Assembly (NCBI RefSeq): GCF_047971665.1
Contig: NZ_JBKEAA010000015.1
Coordinates: forward strand, 1 to 64,000
Reading direction: 5' to 3'
DNA from: Castellaniella sp047971665
GTDB taxonomy: Bacteria; Pseudomonadota; Gammaproteobacteria; Burkholderiales; Burkholderiaceae_B
Length of the DNA stretch: 64,000 nt
In this document: positions 40,742-49,075 of the stretch, one piece after another
How positions within the stretch are numbered: the first letter of the stretch is position 1
How the letters are laid out: the number at the start of each line of letters is the position of its first letter
Position numbers and translations under genes: made by a program
Notes under the pieces: model-generated
What the model saw: only the letters and a program-made list of their open reading frames with translations
Told to the model about the DNA's origin: nothing
Database searches by the model: none

Positions 40742-41533
40742 TCAGCTCCGTAGTTTGTAGCCGCGCCCCAGCAGACGCAGGGCGAACAGGCTCAGGGCCA
40801 CGGCGACGGCCAGGACGATGGTCAGGCCGCGCCAGGGAGAGATATCGGATGCCGCGAAGAATCCGTAGCGGAAGCCGTCGATCATGTAGAACACCGGGTT
40901 CCAGCGCGAGACCTCCTGCCAGAACGGCGGCAGACTGTGGATCGAGTAGAACACGCCCGACAGGAAGGTCGCGGGCATGATCAGGAAATTCTGGAAGGCG
41001 GCCAGCTGGTCGAATTTCTCGGACCACAGGCCGGCGATCAGGCCCAGGACAGCGAGGATCCAGCACGACAGCACCGCGAACGTCAGCATCCACAGCGGGG
41101 CGCTGACCGGCAGGCGCACGAAGAACAGCGCCACCAGCCAGACACAGACGCCCACGGCCAGCCCGCGGGCCACTGCCGCCAGGATGTAGGCGGAGAAGAT
41201 CTGGCGGTGCGAGAACGGCGGCAGCAGCACGAAGATCAGATTGCCGGTGATCCGGCTCTGGATCAGGGACGAGGATGGATTGGCGAAGCTGTTTTGCAGC
41301 ATGCTCATCATCATCAGTCCGGGGATGAGGAAGGCGGTGTAGGAAATCGTGCCATACACCCGCACACGGTCTTCCAGCACGTGGGAAAAGATCAGCAGAT
41401 AAAGCAGCGCCGTCACCACCGGAGCGGCGATGGTCTGCAGGCCGACCTTCCAGAAGCGCATCAGTTCCTTGTTCAGCAGGGTCGGAAAGCCCGAGCCCAT
41501 CTCGGGGCGGGCCTGGGAGACGGGGCGGATCAC
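40742..41533 (-). CDS. ABC-2 type transporter permease
   Basis: This is the membrane half of an ABC exporter of the YadH/NodJ type; its substrate is not known. The 263-residue product has about six membrane segments and the family stretch GTISYTAFLIPGLMMMSMLQ. Near the end stands NFLIMPATFLSGVFYSIHSL with WNPVFYMIDGFRYGFF, typical of ABC-2 permeases. A GTG at 41533 overlaps the ATPase stop by four bases (GTGA) and is preferred; an ATG at 41500 is an alternative. Confidence 0.93.
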   Translation of the reverse strand: MIRPVSQARPEMGSGFPTLLNKELMRFWKVGLQTIAAPVVTALLYLLIFSHVLEDRVRVYGTISYTAFLIPGLMMMSMLQNSFANPSSSLIQSRITGNLIFVLLPPFSHRQIFSAYILAAVARGLAVGVCVWLVALFFVRLPVSAPLWMLTFAVLSCWILAVLGLIAGLWSEKFDQLAAFQNFLIMPATFLSGVFYSIHSLPPFWQEVSRWNPVFYMIDGFRYGFFAASDISPWRGLTIVLAVAVALSLFALRLLGRGYKLRS

Positions 41534-42318
41534 AGCTCGGCCTCCAGCGCGGAATCGTCCATGATGCGCACGAAGGCATCCTCGAGGTCGGTGCCGCCGA
41601 CGCGCGACATCAGCGCCTGTGTGGTGTCCAGCGCCACGATCTGTCCGGATTTGAGCATCGCGACGCGCTTGCACAGGGATTCGGCTTCTTCCAGGTAGTG
41701 GGTGGTCAGCAGGATCGTGTGGCCGGCCTGGTTCAGGCGCGTGATGAAATCCCACAGTGTGCGGCGCAGGTTCACGTCCACCCCGGCGGTCGGCTCGTCC
41801 AGGATGATCACGGGCGGACGATGCACCAGGGCCTGCGCCACCAGCACCCGGCGTTTCATCCCGCCCGAGAGCTCGCGCATGTTGGTCTCGGCCTTGTCCA
41901 GCAGCCCCAGGTTGTCCAGAATCTCGTCGATCCAGTCGTCGTTGTCGCGCAGGCCGAAATAGCCGGATTGCAACCGCAGGGTCTCGCGCACCGTGAAGAA
42001 GGGATCGTAGACGATTTCCTGGGGCACCACGCCCAGCGACTGGCGCGCCCGGCGAAAGTCGTTGACCACGTCGTGGCCACAGACCTGGGCGCTGCCGCGG
42101 GTGGCATGGGACAGGCCGGCCAGGATGGAGATCAGCGAGGTCTTGCCTGCTCCGTTGGGACCCAGCAGTCCGAAGAATTCACCATGTTCGACGGTCAGGC
42201 TGACATCGCGCAGGGCCTGGAAGCCCGCGGAGGCGGGACGGCCGCTGAGGCGCTCGCGCCAGGTTCGCTGGTGCGGCGCGTAGATTTTGGAGACGTGTTG
42301 CAGGTCGAGAGCGGGCAT
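41530..42318 (-). CDS. ABC-2 type transporter ATP-binding protein
   Basis: This ATPase powers the neighbouring permease. The 262-residue product has Walker A LLGPNGAGKTSLISILAGLS, the signature NMRELSGGMKRRVLVAQALV and Walker B PPVIILDEPTAGVD. It belongs to the DrrA/YadG/NodI type. In other betaproteobacteria the pair often stands between the mla genes and murA, which hints at an envelope substrate, but this is not shown. A TATAAT box 37 bases upstream may start transcription here. Confidence 0.94.
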   Translation of the reverse strand: MPALDLQHVSKIYAPHQRTWRERLSGRPASAGFQALRDVSLTVEHGEFFGLLGPNGAGKTSLISILAGLSHATRGSAQVCGHDVVNDFRRARQSLGVVPQEIVYDPFFTVRETLRLQSGYFGLRDNDDWIDEILDNLGLLDKAETNMRELSGGMKRRVLVAQALVHRPPVIILDEPTAGVDVNLRRTLWDFITRLNQAGHTILLTTHYLEEAESLCKRVAMLKSGQIVALDTTQALMSRVGGTDLEDAFVRIMDDSALEAEL

Positions 42319-42354
42319 GGCGGGTGATGCGCCCTGAAATGGGCGCCATCTGCC

Positions 42355-42360
42355 ATTATA
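42355..42360 (-). promoter_or_regulatory. Consensus -10 box ahead of the ABC exporter
   Basis: On the minus strand the sequence is TATAAT, 37 bases before the ATPase start. The -35 region is poor (GGCAAG at 17-bp spacing). It lies in the 208-bp gap 42319-42526 between the ATPase gene and mlaC, which otherwise holds GC-rich inverted repeats and no gene I can recognise. Confidence 0.4.
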
Positions 42361-42526
42361 AGCGGTCGAAGCAGGTGCTTGCCGCCGCCCGGCGCGACGC
42401 GCAGCGGGCCCGGCCTGTCCGGACGGGCCGGAACCGCCGCCACGGGCGGCGTGGCCCTTTGCACGGTCCTTGACGCCTGCGCGGAGAGGGCCGTATTCAG
42501 TACCCGTGCGGCAGGCCTGAAACCGG

Positions 42527-43174
42527 TCAGTTTTTCGCGTTCAGGGCCGAGATCAGCCCGTCGATTCCGCTGCGATTGATTTCGGAGGCGAACTGGTTGC
42601 GGTAGTTCTGGATCAGCCAGATGCCCTCGACGTTCAGGTCGTAGACCTTCCAGCCGTTGTCCGACTGTGTCAGCCGGTAGTCGACACCGATCGCCGGGCC
42701 GTTCTGCTGCGAGATCGTCGAACGCACCACGGCGTCATCGGCCTTGGGATCGCCCCGGAAGGGCTGCAGGGTGATCTGTGTGCCTGACGTCACCCGCGTG
42801 AACGCGCCGCTGTAGGTGCGGATCAGGGTGCCCGTGAACGCCTTGACCAGCGCGTCCTGCTGGGCGGCCGAGGCCTGACGCCAGTAGCGTCCCGCTGCCA
42901 GGCGCGTGGTCTTGTTCATGTCGATGTACGGCAGCGCGTAGCGGCGCACCAGCGCGGCGATATGGCCGGCATCGCCCTGCAGCGCCTGAGGGTCGGCCTT
43001 GACCGCATCGAGCATGTTGTTGGCCACGGCCTCGAGGAAGTCGTTCGGGATGGCCCTGGGGTCGACCGGCCGCTCGGCGGCGCCGGCGGAGGGGGCGGAC
43101 AGCGCCAGGGCCGCGCCCAGCAGGCACGGACTGATCGTCCGGCGCAGGAAGAGCAGGAATGCAGGAAAACTCAT
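42527..43174 (-). CDS. mlaC: Phospholipid-binding periplasmic protein MlaC
   Basis: MlaC shuttles phospholipid between outer-membrane MlaA and the inner-membrane MlaFEDB complex. The 215-residue product has a signal peptide ending at SAGAA. Its domain includes YALPYIDMNKTTRLAAGRYW, then FTGTLIRTYSGAFTRVTSGT and GWKVYDLNVEGIWLIQNYRN. Two ATGs stand six bases apart at 43180 and 43174. CGGAG lies directly against the first and six bases before the second, so 43174 is the better start. Confidence 0.95.
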   Translation of the reverse strand: MSFPAFLLFLRRTISPCLLGAALALSAPSAGAAERPVDPRAIPNDFLEAVANNMLDAVKADPQALQGDAGHIAALVRRYALPYIDMNKTTRLAAGRYWRQASAAQQDALVKAFTGTLIRTYSGAFTRVTSGTQITLQPFRGDPKADDAVVRSTISQQNGPAIGVDYRLTQSDNGWKVYDLNVEGIWLIQNYRNQFASEINRSGIDGLISALNAKN

Positions 43175-43252
43175 CGTCATCTCCGTGTGACACCCGCCCT
43201 CGTGGCGGGGCGGGCCGACGCCCGGGCCGGATGCGGCCCAGGGCGTGCGGGT

Positions 43253-44089
43253 TCATTTGGGTGTGGCTTCCGGATCATCGTAGACCGGCAGGTTCTGATC
43301 GGCCGGTGCCGCCACCTTATCCAGGTCGTCGGTGGTCGTGGCGCGCGCGCGCTGCTGGCGACTGTCCAGCATGGCCTTGCGGCGTTGCAGGTACGCGTCG
43401 CGGATGAAGCTGTATTTGTCGAGCGCGATCTTGTCCACCAGACGATCGGCCTCCAGGAGGCTGGCGCGCTGATCCACGAAATACAGGCCCAACAGGGAGT
43501 TGCGGGCCGGCACATTGTCGATGGCGAAGACCGCGGTGGTCGGGGTGCCGGGGATGAAGAAGGTGGCGCCGGTGGCCACGGTGTCGCGCACGGTGCTGGG
43601 GCCCATGAAAGGCAGCACCACATACGGGCCGGCGTTCAACCCCCACACCCCCAACGTCATGCCGAAATCATTGGGGATTTTGCGCGCCCCGTGCATCGAG
43701 GCGAAGTCGATGCAGCCGCCCAGGCCCGCCGTGCTGTTGAACAGCACCCGGCCGAAGGAATCCACGAAATCGCGGCCGCGCCCCTGCAGCAGGCTGTTGA
43801 TGCCCGACCAGACGTCGCCCAGGTTGCCGAAGATGTTGCTGATGCAGGTCCGGATCGGGCTCGGGGTGATGGTCTCGTAGCCCGTGGCGATGGGCTTGAG
43901 CACCGCGCGATCCACCGCATCGTTGAACTTGTACATGCTGCGGTTATAGGATTCCCAGGGATCGTTGGGCGAGGGATGCGGAACCTGCGCGCAACCGGCC
44001 AGCAGGGTGGCGGTCGCCAACATCAGTCCGGGACGTGTCCAGCGGTGTTGGGAACGCGGTGTGGCCGTTGGCGGGACGGAGAGGATCAT
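43253..44089 (-). CDS. mlaA: Outer-membrane lipoprotein MlaA (VacJ)
   Basis: MlaA removes misplaced phospholipid from the outer leaflet of the outer membrane. The 278-residue product has a lipobox (LATATLLAGC) after an unusually long N-terminal stretch. The conserved NDPWESYNRSMYKFNDAVDR and INSLLQGRGRDFVDSFGRVL follow, with NSTAGLGGCIDFASMHG and PNDFGMTLGVWGLNAGPYVV after them. The ATG at 44089 is used; the frame stays open to 44146. In enterobacteria mlaA is a separate gene, but here it is within the mla operon, as I recall for betaproteobacteria. Confidence 0.95.
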   Translation of the reverse strand: MILSVPPTATPRSQHRWTRPGLMLATATLLAGCAQVPHPSPNDPWESYNRSMYKFNDAVDRAVLKPIATGYETITPSPIRTCISNIFGNLGDVWSGINSLLQGRGRDFVDSFGRVLFNSTAGLGGCIDFASMHGARKIPNDFGMTLGVWGLNAGPYVVLPFMGPSTVRDTVATGATFFIPGTPTTAVFAIDNVPARNSLLGLYFVDQRASLLEADRLVDKIALDKYSFIRDAYLQRRKAMLDSRQQRARATTTDDLDKVAAPADQNLPVYDDPEATPK

Positions 44090-44152
44090 GTGGTATCTCT
44101 TGCAGTCGGTATCAATGCGGCATAAAGCAGGATCGAAAGCTTTCAAGTTTGC

Positions 44153-44674
44153 TTATTGTAAAGGGCGGTCAGCGGCTGGTCCCTGCGTGCTGGCGCCTTG
44201 CGCGTTCTGCTTCGTGCCTTCTTTTTCGGCCGAACTGTAGAGGAATTTGCTGATCAGATCCTCCAGCACCACGGCGGATTGCGTGAATTCGATCGTGCCG
44301 CCATCGGCCAGGTTCTTGTCGTCGCCGCCCGGGGTCAGGCCGACGTACTGCTCGCCCAGCAGGCCCGAGGTCAGGATCGAGACCGAGGAATCCTTGGGAA
44401 AGGCGTAGGTTTCCTGGATGTCCAGTGTGACTGTGGCCTGGAATCGCTGGTTGTCGAAGCCGATGGCGGCGACCCGTCCGACCACCACGCCACTGCTTTT
44501 GACCGGGGCGCGGACCTTCAGTCCGCCGACGTTCTCGAAGTATGCATGTACCTGATAGGTGGATGCGAAAGAAAAGGAGCTCATGTTGCCGGCGCGCAAC
44601 GCCAGGAACACCAGGGCGAGCAGGCCCAGCAGGATGAACAGGCCTACCCAGAAATCGGTTTTTTCGCGTGTCAT
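44153..44674 (-). CDS. mlaD: MCE-domain protein MlaD
   Basis: MlaD is anchored in the inner membrane and forms the hexameric lipid-binding ring of the Mla transporter. The 173-residue product starts MTREKTDFWVGLFILLGLLA, a signal anchor. The MCE domain follows with FENVGGLKVRAPVKSSGVVV and LLGEQYVGLTPGGDD. The length fits the family (E. coli 183). It lies 63 bases before mlaA and 39 after mlaE. Confidence 0.96.
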   Translation of the reverse strand: MTREKTDFWVGLFILLGLLALVFLALRAGNMSSFSFASTYQVHAYFENVGGLKVRAPVKSSGVVVGRVAAIGFDNQRFQATVTLDIQETYAFPKDSSVSILTSGLLGEQYVGLTPGGDDKNLADGGTIEFTQSAVVLEDLISKFLYSSAEKEGTKQNAQGASTQGPAADRPLQ

Positions 44675-44713
44675 GAATTCGTTCCGCAGGTTTCGGTTGG
44701 CGAACAGTCGGGG

Positions 44714-45502
44714 TCAGTGCGCGAACATCAGCGCCGTCAGCAGGAAATCCAGTCCCAGCACCGCCAGTGCGCCGCTGACCACGGTGCGGGTGGTGGCGCG
44801 CGAGACCCCCTCGGGCGTGGCGCGCGCCGTCCAGCCCTGGTAGAGGGCGATCAGGGTCACGACGACGCCGAAGACCAGGCTCTTGATGACGCCGTTGAGC
44901 ACGTCGTCGATGACGTCCACGCCGCTTTGCATCTGCGACCAGAAGGCGCCCGGGTCGATGCCGATCAGCACCACGCCCACGAACCAGCCGCCCAGGATGC
45001 CGACCATGGAAAACACCACGGCGAGGATCGGCATGGCGATGACGCCGCCCCAGAATCGCGGCGCCAGGACGCGACGGATCGGGTCCACGGCCATGACTTC
45101 CATGGCCGAAATCTGTTCGCCGGCCTTCATCAGGCCGATTTCCGCCGTCAGCGATGTACCCGCCCGTCCGGCAAACAGCAGCGCCGTCACCACCGGTCCG
45201 AGTTCGCGCGTCAGCGTCAGGGCCACCAGCAGGCCGAGGGCTTCTTCGGAGCCATAGCGGTTCAGGGTGTAGTAGCCCTGCAGGCCCAGCACGAAGCCCA
45301 CGAACAGGCCCGAAACCCCGATGATCAGCAAGGAGTGGTTGCCGATGAAATGAACTTGCTGGGCCGTCAGGCGCGGGCGGCGCAGCAGCACGCCGCTGCG
45401 GGCCAGGAGGGCGCCGAACAGGCGGGCGAAGGCGCCCAGGCCGGTGATCATGGACACGAAACCGTGCCCCAGGGCGGCGATGCGGCGGGCGAGTCCGTTC
45501 AT
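44714..45502 (-). CDS. mlaE: Lipid transport permease MlaE
   Basis: MlaE is the membrane permease of the MlaFEDB complex. The 262-residue product (E. coli 260) has five membrane segments and the conserved VGFVLGLQGYYTLNRYGSEE. The coupling stretch AGRAGTSLTAEIGLMKAGEQ is followed by ISAMEVMAVDPIRRVLAPRF. The start overlaps the mlaF stop by four bases. Confidence 0.96.
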   Translation of the reverse strand: MNGLARRIAALGHGFVSMITGLGAFARLFGALLARSGVLLRRPRLTAQQVHFIGNHSLLIIGVSGLFVGFVLGLQGYYTLNRYGSEEALGLLVALTLTRELGPVVTALLFAGRAGTSLTAEIGLMKAGEQISAMEVMAVDPIRRVLAPRFWGGVIAMPILAVVFSMVGILGGWFVGVVLIGIDPGAFWSQMQSGVDVIDDVLNGVIKSLVFGVVVTLIALYQGWTARATPEGVSRATTRTVVSGALAVLGLDFLLTALMFAH

Positions 45503-46320
45503 GCGGCTTTCCGGGCGGCCAGCCAGCGCTCGAAGGCCGACGTCAGGGGATAGTGAAAGCCGATCGGCCCGTCGGGCCGGCCCTGCAGGAACTGCTGCAG
45601 GTATTCGTCCTGCGAGGCCGACAGTTCCGCCGGGGTGCCCTGGGCCATCAGCCGGCCCTGGCCGATCAGGTAGACCTGGTCCACGATGGCAAAGGATTCC
45701 GCCACGTCGTGCGTGATCAGGATCGATGCGCAGCCCAGTTGATCGGTCAGCGTGCGGATCAGCTGGGCCGTGATGCCCAGGGAGATCGGGTCCAGTCCGG
45801 CAAACGGCTCGTCGTAGAGGATGAGTTCGGGCTCCAGCACGATGGCCCGGGCCAGGGCCACGCGCCGCGCCATGCCACCGGAGATCTCCGAAATCCCCAG
45901 GTGCGCGGCGTGCCGCAGGCCCACGGCCTGGAGTTTGTCCAGCACCCGTTCCAGGATCTGTTGCTCGGACATGCGGGTATGTTCGCGCAGCGGGAAGGCC
46001 ACGTTCTCAAAGACGTTCAGGTCGGTGAACAGCGCGCCGCCCTGGAACAGCACGCCCATGCGCTGGCGCACGGCGCGCAGCGGCTCGCCGCGCAGGCCGG
46101 CCATGTCCTGGCCGAACACGCGGATCCGCCCGCCCTGGGGCGGCAGCTGGGCGGTGACCGCCCGCAGCAGCGTCGTTTTGCCCGAGCCCGAGCCGCCCAT
46201 CATGGCCACGACCTGTCCCGGCATGACCCGCAGGTTGACGTCGCGCAGCACGGTGAATTCGCCGTAGCCGAGCGAGACGCCGTCGAAGACGACGAGAGGA
46301 TCGGAAGAGGAATTGTTCAT
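45499..46320 (-). CDS. mlaF: Lipid transport ATPase MlaF
   Basis: MlaF is the ATPase of the Mla lipid transporter. The 273-residue product has Walker A MMGGSGSGKTTLLRAVTAQL, the signature GISEISGGMARRVALARAIV and Walker B LILYDEPFAGLDP. It is the first gene of the mla operon. A TACAAT box about 35 bases upstream (46355-46360, minus strand) could be its -10, but no good -35 is seen. The ATG at 46320 has only a weak ribosome binding site; an in-frame GTG at 46338 is possible. In E. coli MlaB pairs with MlaF, and no mlaB is visible here. Confidence 0.95.
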   Translation of the reverse strand: MNNSSSDPLVVFDGVSLGYGEFTVLRDVNLRVMPGQVVAMMGGSGSGKTTLLRAVTAQLPPQGGRIRVFGQDMAGLRGEPLRAVRQRMGVLFQGGALFTDLNVFENVAFPLREHTRMSEQQILERVLDKLQAVGLRHAAHLGISEISGGMARRVALARAIVLEPELILYDEPFAGLDPISLGITAQLIRTLTDQLGCASILITHDVAESFAIVDQVYLIGQGRLMAQGTPAELSASQDEYLQQFLQGRPDGPIGFHYPLTSAFERWLAARKAA

Positions 46321-46387
46321 CGGGGCAGGGGCATTCACCTGTTCTGTGAGGGGGATTGTACCCGTGAGCCCCTTGTGTTGCTTATTT

Positions 46388-46413
46388 GCCCTCTCTGAGC
46401 AGCCCTCTCTGAG
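46388..46413. repeat. Short direct repeat between mlaF and the LysR gene
   Basis: GCCCTCTCTGAG occurs at 46388-46399 and 46402-46413, two bases apart. It lies in the 104-bp gap between the LysR stop and the mlaF start. No role is evident. Confidence 0.8.
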
Positions 46414-46424
46414 GTCGGTCGGGT

Positions 46425-47312
46425 TCAGGCCTGCTGGGCCAGGCCCAGTTCGGCGAGCAGCCAGTCGCGGAAGATGCCGATGGTATGCCGTTGCTGGCCG
46501 CTGCTGGCGTAGGCCAGGTGGTGGCCTGTGTAGTGAATCTCGCGCTCCTGCCCCGCGAGCGGGCGCACCAGCCGGCCATTCAGGATCTCGCGTTCCGCGA
46601 GGCGGGTGGACTCCAGTGCGACGCCCAGGCCATCGGCCGCTGCCGCGATGGCGAGAAAACTGCGGTCGAAGCGGGCCCCTTGCGGGGTGATGATGGGCAT
46701 TCCGTTGAGCTCGAACCATGAGGGCCAGCGGAACTGCTTGTATTCGCTCTGGATCAAAGGCACCTGAGCCAGGTCCGCGGGATGCCGGATGCGGGCGGCC
46801 ATCTCCGGACTGCACAGTGGGGTCAGCAGTTCCTCTCCCAGCGGGATGGAAATGGCGCCTTCGGAGCGGGGTTTGCCGTAGGTGATATCGATATCGAATT
46901 CATCCGTGCCGAAGCGCACGTAGTCGGTGCTTGCCGCCATGCGCAGATCGATCATGGGGTAAGCGGCGAGGAATTTAGACAGGCGTGGCGCCAGCCATTG
47001 CGCGGCGAAGCTCGGTGCTGAATGCAGTCGCAGGACGGTGGGGCCGCGCGCCGCGACGGTTTCGATGCCGTAACGTAAATCGTCGAAGGCGCGATTCACG
47101 TGCCGATACAGATATCCACCCTCCGGAGTCAGGTGAATTTCTCTTGTGCTTCGCACAAAAAGTCGAATGCCCATGCCTGCCTCAAGTTTGCGGATCGCAT
47201 GACTGATTGCGCTGGGTGAAAGCGCTAATTCATTGGCAGCATTGCGAAATGATCCGGTTCTGGCCGCCGCTTCAAAGGCGCGCAGCAAGGAAAGAGGAAC
47301 AGCCTGGAACAT
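46425..47312 (-). CDS. LysR-family regulator (GcvA-like), divergent from the SDR/transketolase/TRAP operon
   Basis: The 295-residue product has the N-terminal helix-turn-helix LRAFEAAARTGSFRNAANEL and ALSPSAISHAIRKLEAGMGI. A substrate-binding domain follows, of the GcvA/AmpR branch (RLHSAPSFAAQWLAPRLSKF). By its divergent position it most likely controls the adjoining catabolic operon in response to the imported compound. The ATG at 47312 is chosen because GAGGTG lies three bases before it; a GTG two codons earlier is an alternative. Confidence 0.92.
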   Translation of the reverse strand: MFQAVPLSLLRAFEAAARTGSFRNAANELALSPSAISHAIRKLEAGMGIRLFVRSTREIHLTPEGGYLYRHVNRAFDDLRYGIETVAARGPTVLRLHSAPSFAAQWLAPRLSKFLAAYPMIDLRMAASTDYVRFGTDEFDIDITYGKPRSEGAISIPLGEELLTPLCSPEMAARIRHPADLAQVPLIQSEYKQFRWPSWFELNGMPIITPQGARFDRSFLAIAAAADGLGVALESTRLAEREILNGRLVRPLAGQEREIHYTGHHLAYASSGQQRHTIGIFRDWLLAELGLAQQA

Positions 47313-47433
47313 GCTCACCTCATCGAACAGGTGAAATCAATTCATCAATTATTGCAGACTTATCGTTTGTCGGGGTAGGACCGGCCACCTACCATGGAAT
47401 CCAGCATTTCAGAACTGGATCAGGAGACCGAAC
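47313..47433. promoter_or_regulatory. Divergent control region with three repeat motifs
   Basis: Three symmetric or repeated motifs lie here. ATCAATT is directly repeated (47336-47342 and 47344-47350) in an AT-rich stretch. GGTAGG and CCTACC (47374-47379 and 47388-47393) form a dyad with an 8-bp spacer. ATCCAG and CTGGAT (47399-47404 and 47415-47420) form a second dyad with a 10-bp spacer just before the SDR ribosome binding site. One or more is probably the LysR site. No promoter hexamers are convincing. Confidence 0.55.
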
Positions 47434-48186
47434 ATGCTATTGAAAGATAAGTCCGTCGTCATTTCCGGGGCCGCTGGCTTGCGCGGAATCGGCTATGCCA
47501 CGGCGCAATTGTTTGCGCAGCAGGGCGCGCGCGTCGCCATTCTCGACCTGGACCGTGATGCGGCCCGGGCGGCGGCCGACTCGCTCGGAAAAGGGCACCT
47601 GGGTCTGGACTGCAATGTGGTCAGCCGTGAGGACTGTCAGAAGGCTGTGCATACCGTCACGTCCGAATTCGGCGCCGTGGACGTGCTCATCAACAATGCC
47701 GGGATCACCCAGCCCGTCAAGATCATGGAAATTGATGCAGGCAGCTGGGATCGCATCATGGATGTCAACCTGCGTGGCGTGCTGAACCTGAGCCAGGCGG
47801 TGATTCCGGGGATGCGCCGCCGTCGTGCCGGGTCTATCGCCTGCATGTCTTCGGTCTCTGCCCAGCGGGGCGGGGGTATCTTCGGTGGCCCGCACTATTC
47901 CGCCGCCAAGGCCGGGGTGCTCGGGCTGGCCAAGGCGATGGCGCGTGAACTGGGGCCCGACAATATCCGCGTCAATTGCGTCACGCCGGGTCTGATCCAG
48001 ACCGACATCACAGGCGGCAAGCTGACCGACGACATGCGGGCCGAGATTCTCAAGGGGATTCCCCTGAATCGGCTGGGCGAGGCGAAAGACGTGGCCAAGG
48101 CGTATCTGTTCCTGGCGTCGGATCTGTCCTCCTATGTGACGGGCGCCGTCATCGATGTCAACGGCGGCATGTTGATCCATGGATGA
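47434..48186 (+). CDS. Short-chain dehydrogenase/reductase
   Basis: This is an NAD(P)-dependent oxidoreductase of the classical SDR family with 250 residues. The cofactor motif is SGAAGLRGIGYATAQLFAQQ, the structural motif NNAGIT, and the catalytic Ser and Tyr-x3-Lys appear in MSSVSAQRGGGIFGGPHYSAAKAG in two parts. AILDLDRD after the second strand suggests a preference for NAD. The substrate is not known. From the operon, a polyol, hydroxy-acid or sugar-like compound that becomes a ketose for the transketolase is plausible. An AGGAGACCGAAC site precedes the ATG. Confidence 0.93.
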   Translation: MLLKDKSVVISGAAGLRGIGYATAQLFAQQGARVAILDLDRDAARAAADSLGKGHLGLDCNVVSREDCQKAVHTVTSEFGAVDVLINNAGITQPVKIMEIDAGSWDRIMDVNLRGVLNLSQAVIPGMRRRRAGSIACMSSVSAQRGGGIFGGPHYSAAKAGVLGLAKAMARELGPDNIRVNCVTPGLIQTDITGGKLTDDMRAEILKGIPLNRLGEAKDVAKAYLFLASDLSSYVTGAVIDVNGGMLIHG

Positions 48187-48193
48187 GGGAGTC

Positions 48194-49075
48194 ATGAACA
48201 TGCAGAACCTCAAGGAGGTGCCCGTGCGCACACGGGCCCAGATTCTGGCAAAACTGAGCGAGGATGCCTATCGGATCCGCCGCTATGCCCTGCGCATGGG
48301 CGAAGTCCAGGGGCAGGGCTATATCGCCCAGGCGCTGGGCATTGCCGACATGCTGGCCGTGGCCTACGGGCATGCGCTGGCCTATCGTCCGGATGATCCG
48401 GAATGGGAGGGGCGCGATCGTTTTCTGCTGTCCCATGGACACTATGCCATCGCGTTTTATGCGGCGCTGATCCTTGCGGGCATCCTGCCCGAGAAAGAAC
48501 TCGAAACCTATGGTTCCGACGACAGCCGTCTGCCCATGTCCGGCATGGCCAGCTATACCCCGGGAATGGAGATTTCGGGGGGATCGCTTGGTCATGGTCT
48601 GGCGATCGGTGTCGGGATGGCGCTGGCCCTGCGCCAGAAGAGCAATCCCGCCTTCGTGTACGTCTCGATGTCGGACGGTGAGCTCGATGAAGGGGCTGTC
48701 TGGGAGGCCGCCCTGTCGGCTGCGCACCATGGTCTGGGCAACCTGATCAACCTGGTCGACGTCAACAATCAGCAGGCCGATGGCCCTTCGTCTGGCGTAT
48801 TGGGTTTCGAGCCCCTGGGCGACAAGTGGCGGGCCTTTGGCTGGCACGTGCAGGAAGTCGACGGCAATGACCTGGCGGCTGTCTACGAGGCCTTCAACGC
48901 CGCGCGCCAGCACGCGGACGATCAACCGCGCGTCATCCTGTTGCGCACGCGGATGGGCCGTGGTGTTCCGTTCCTCGAAGCACGCGAAAAAAATCATTTC
49001 ATCCGGGTCGATGAACACGAATGGCAGCAGGCCATCGAGGTTCTCGATGCGCAATACCAGGGAGACCACGCATGA
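48194..49075 (+). CDS. Transketolase, N-terminal (thiamine diphosphate-binding) subunit
   Basis: This is the first half of a split transketolase, which moves a two-carbon ketol unit between sugars. The 293-residue product has the active-site histidines in LLSHGHYAIAFYAALI (about residues 81-83). The thiamine diphosphate motif reads MSDGELDEGAVWE at 159-171 and ends with VDVNNQQADG near 190. The usual GDG is SDG here. The ATG at 48194 follows GAGGGAG closely; ATG 48200 has better spacing, and ATG 48179 would overlap the SDR end. It overlaps the C-terminal subunit gene by four bases. Confidence 0.93.
   Translation: MNMQNLKEVPVRTRAQILAKLSEDAYRIRRYALRMGEVQGQGYIAQALGIADMLAVAYGHALAYRPDDPEWEGRDRFLLSHGHYAIAFYAALILAGILPEKELETYGSDDSRLPMSGMASYTPGMEISGGSLGHGLAIGVGMALALRQKSNPAFVYVSMSDGELDEGAVWEAALSAAHHGLGNLINLVDVNNQQADGPSSGVLGFEPLGDKWRAFGWHVQEVDGNDLAAVYEAFNAARQHADDQPRVILLRTRMGRGVPFLEAREKNHFIRVDEHEWQQAIEVLDAQYQGDHA

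Noticed and set aside
42319..42526. A remnant of mlaB in the gap after mlaC
   Set aside because: The minus-strand translation (VLNTALSAQASRTVQRATPP) gives no STAS motif, and no ribosome binding site is present.
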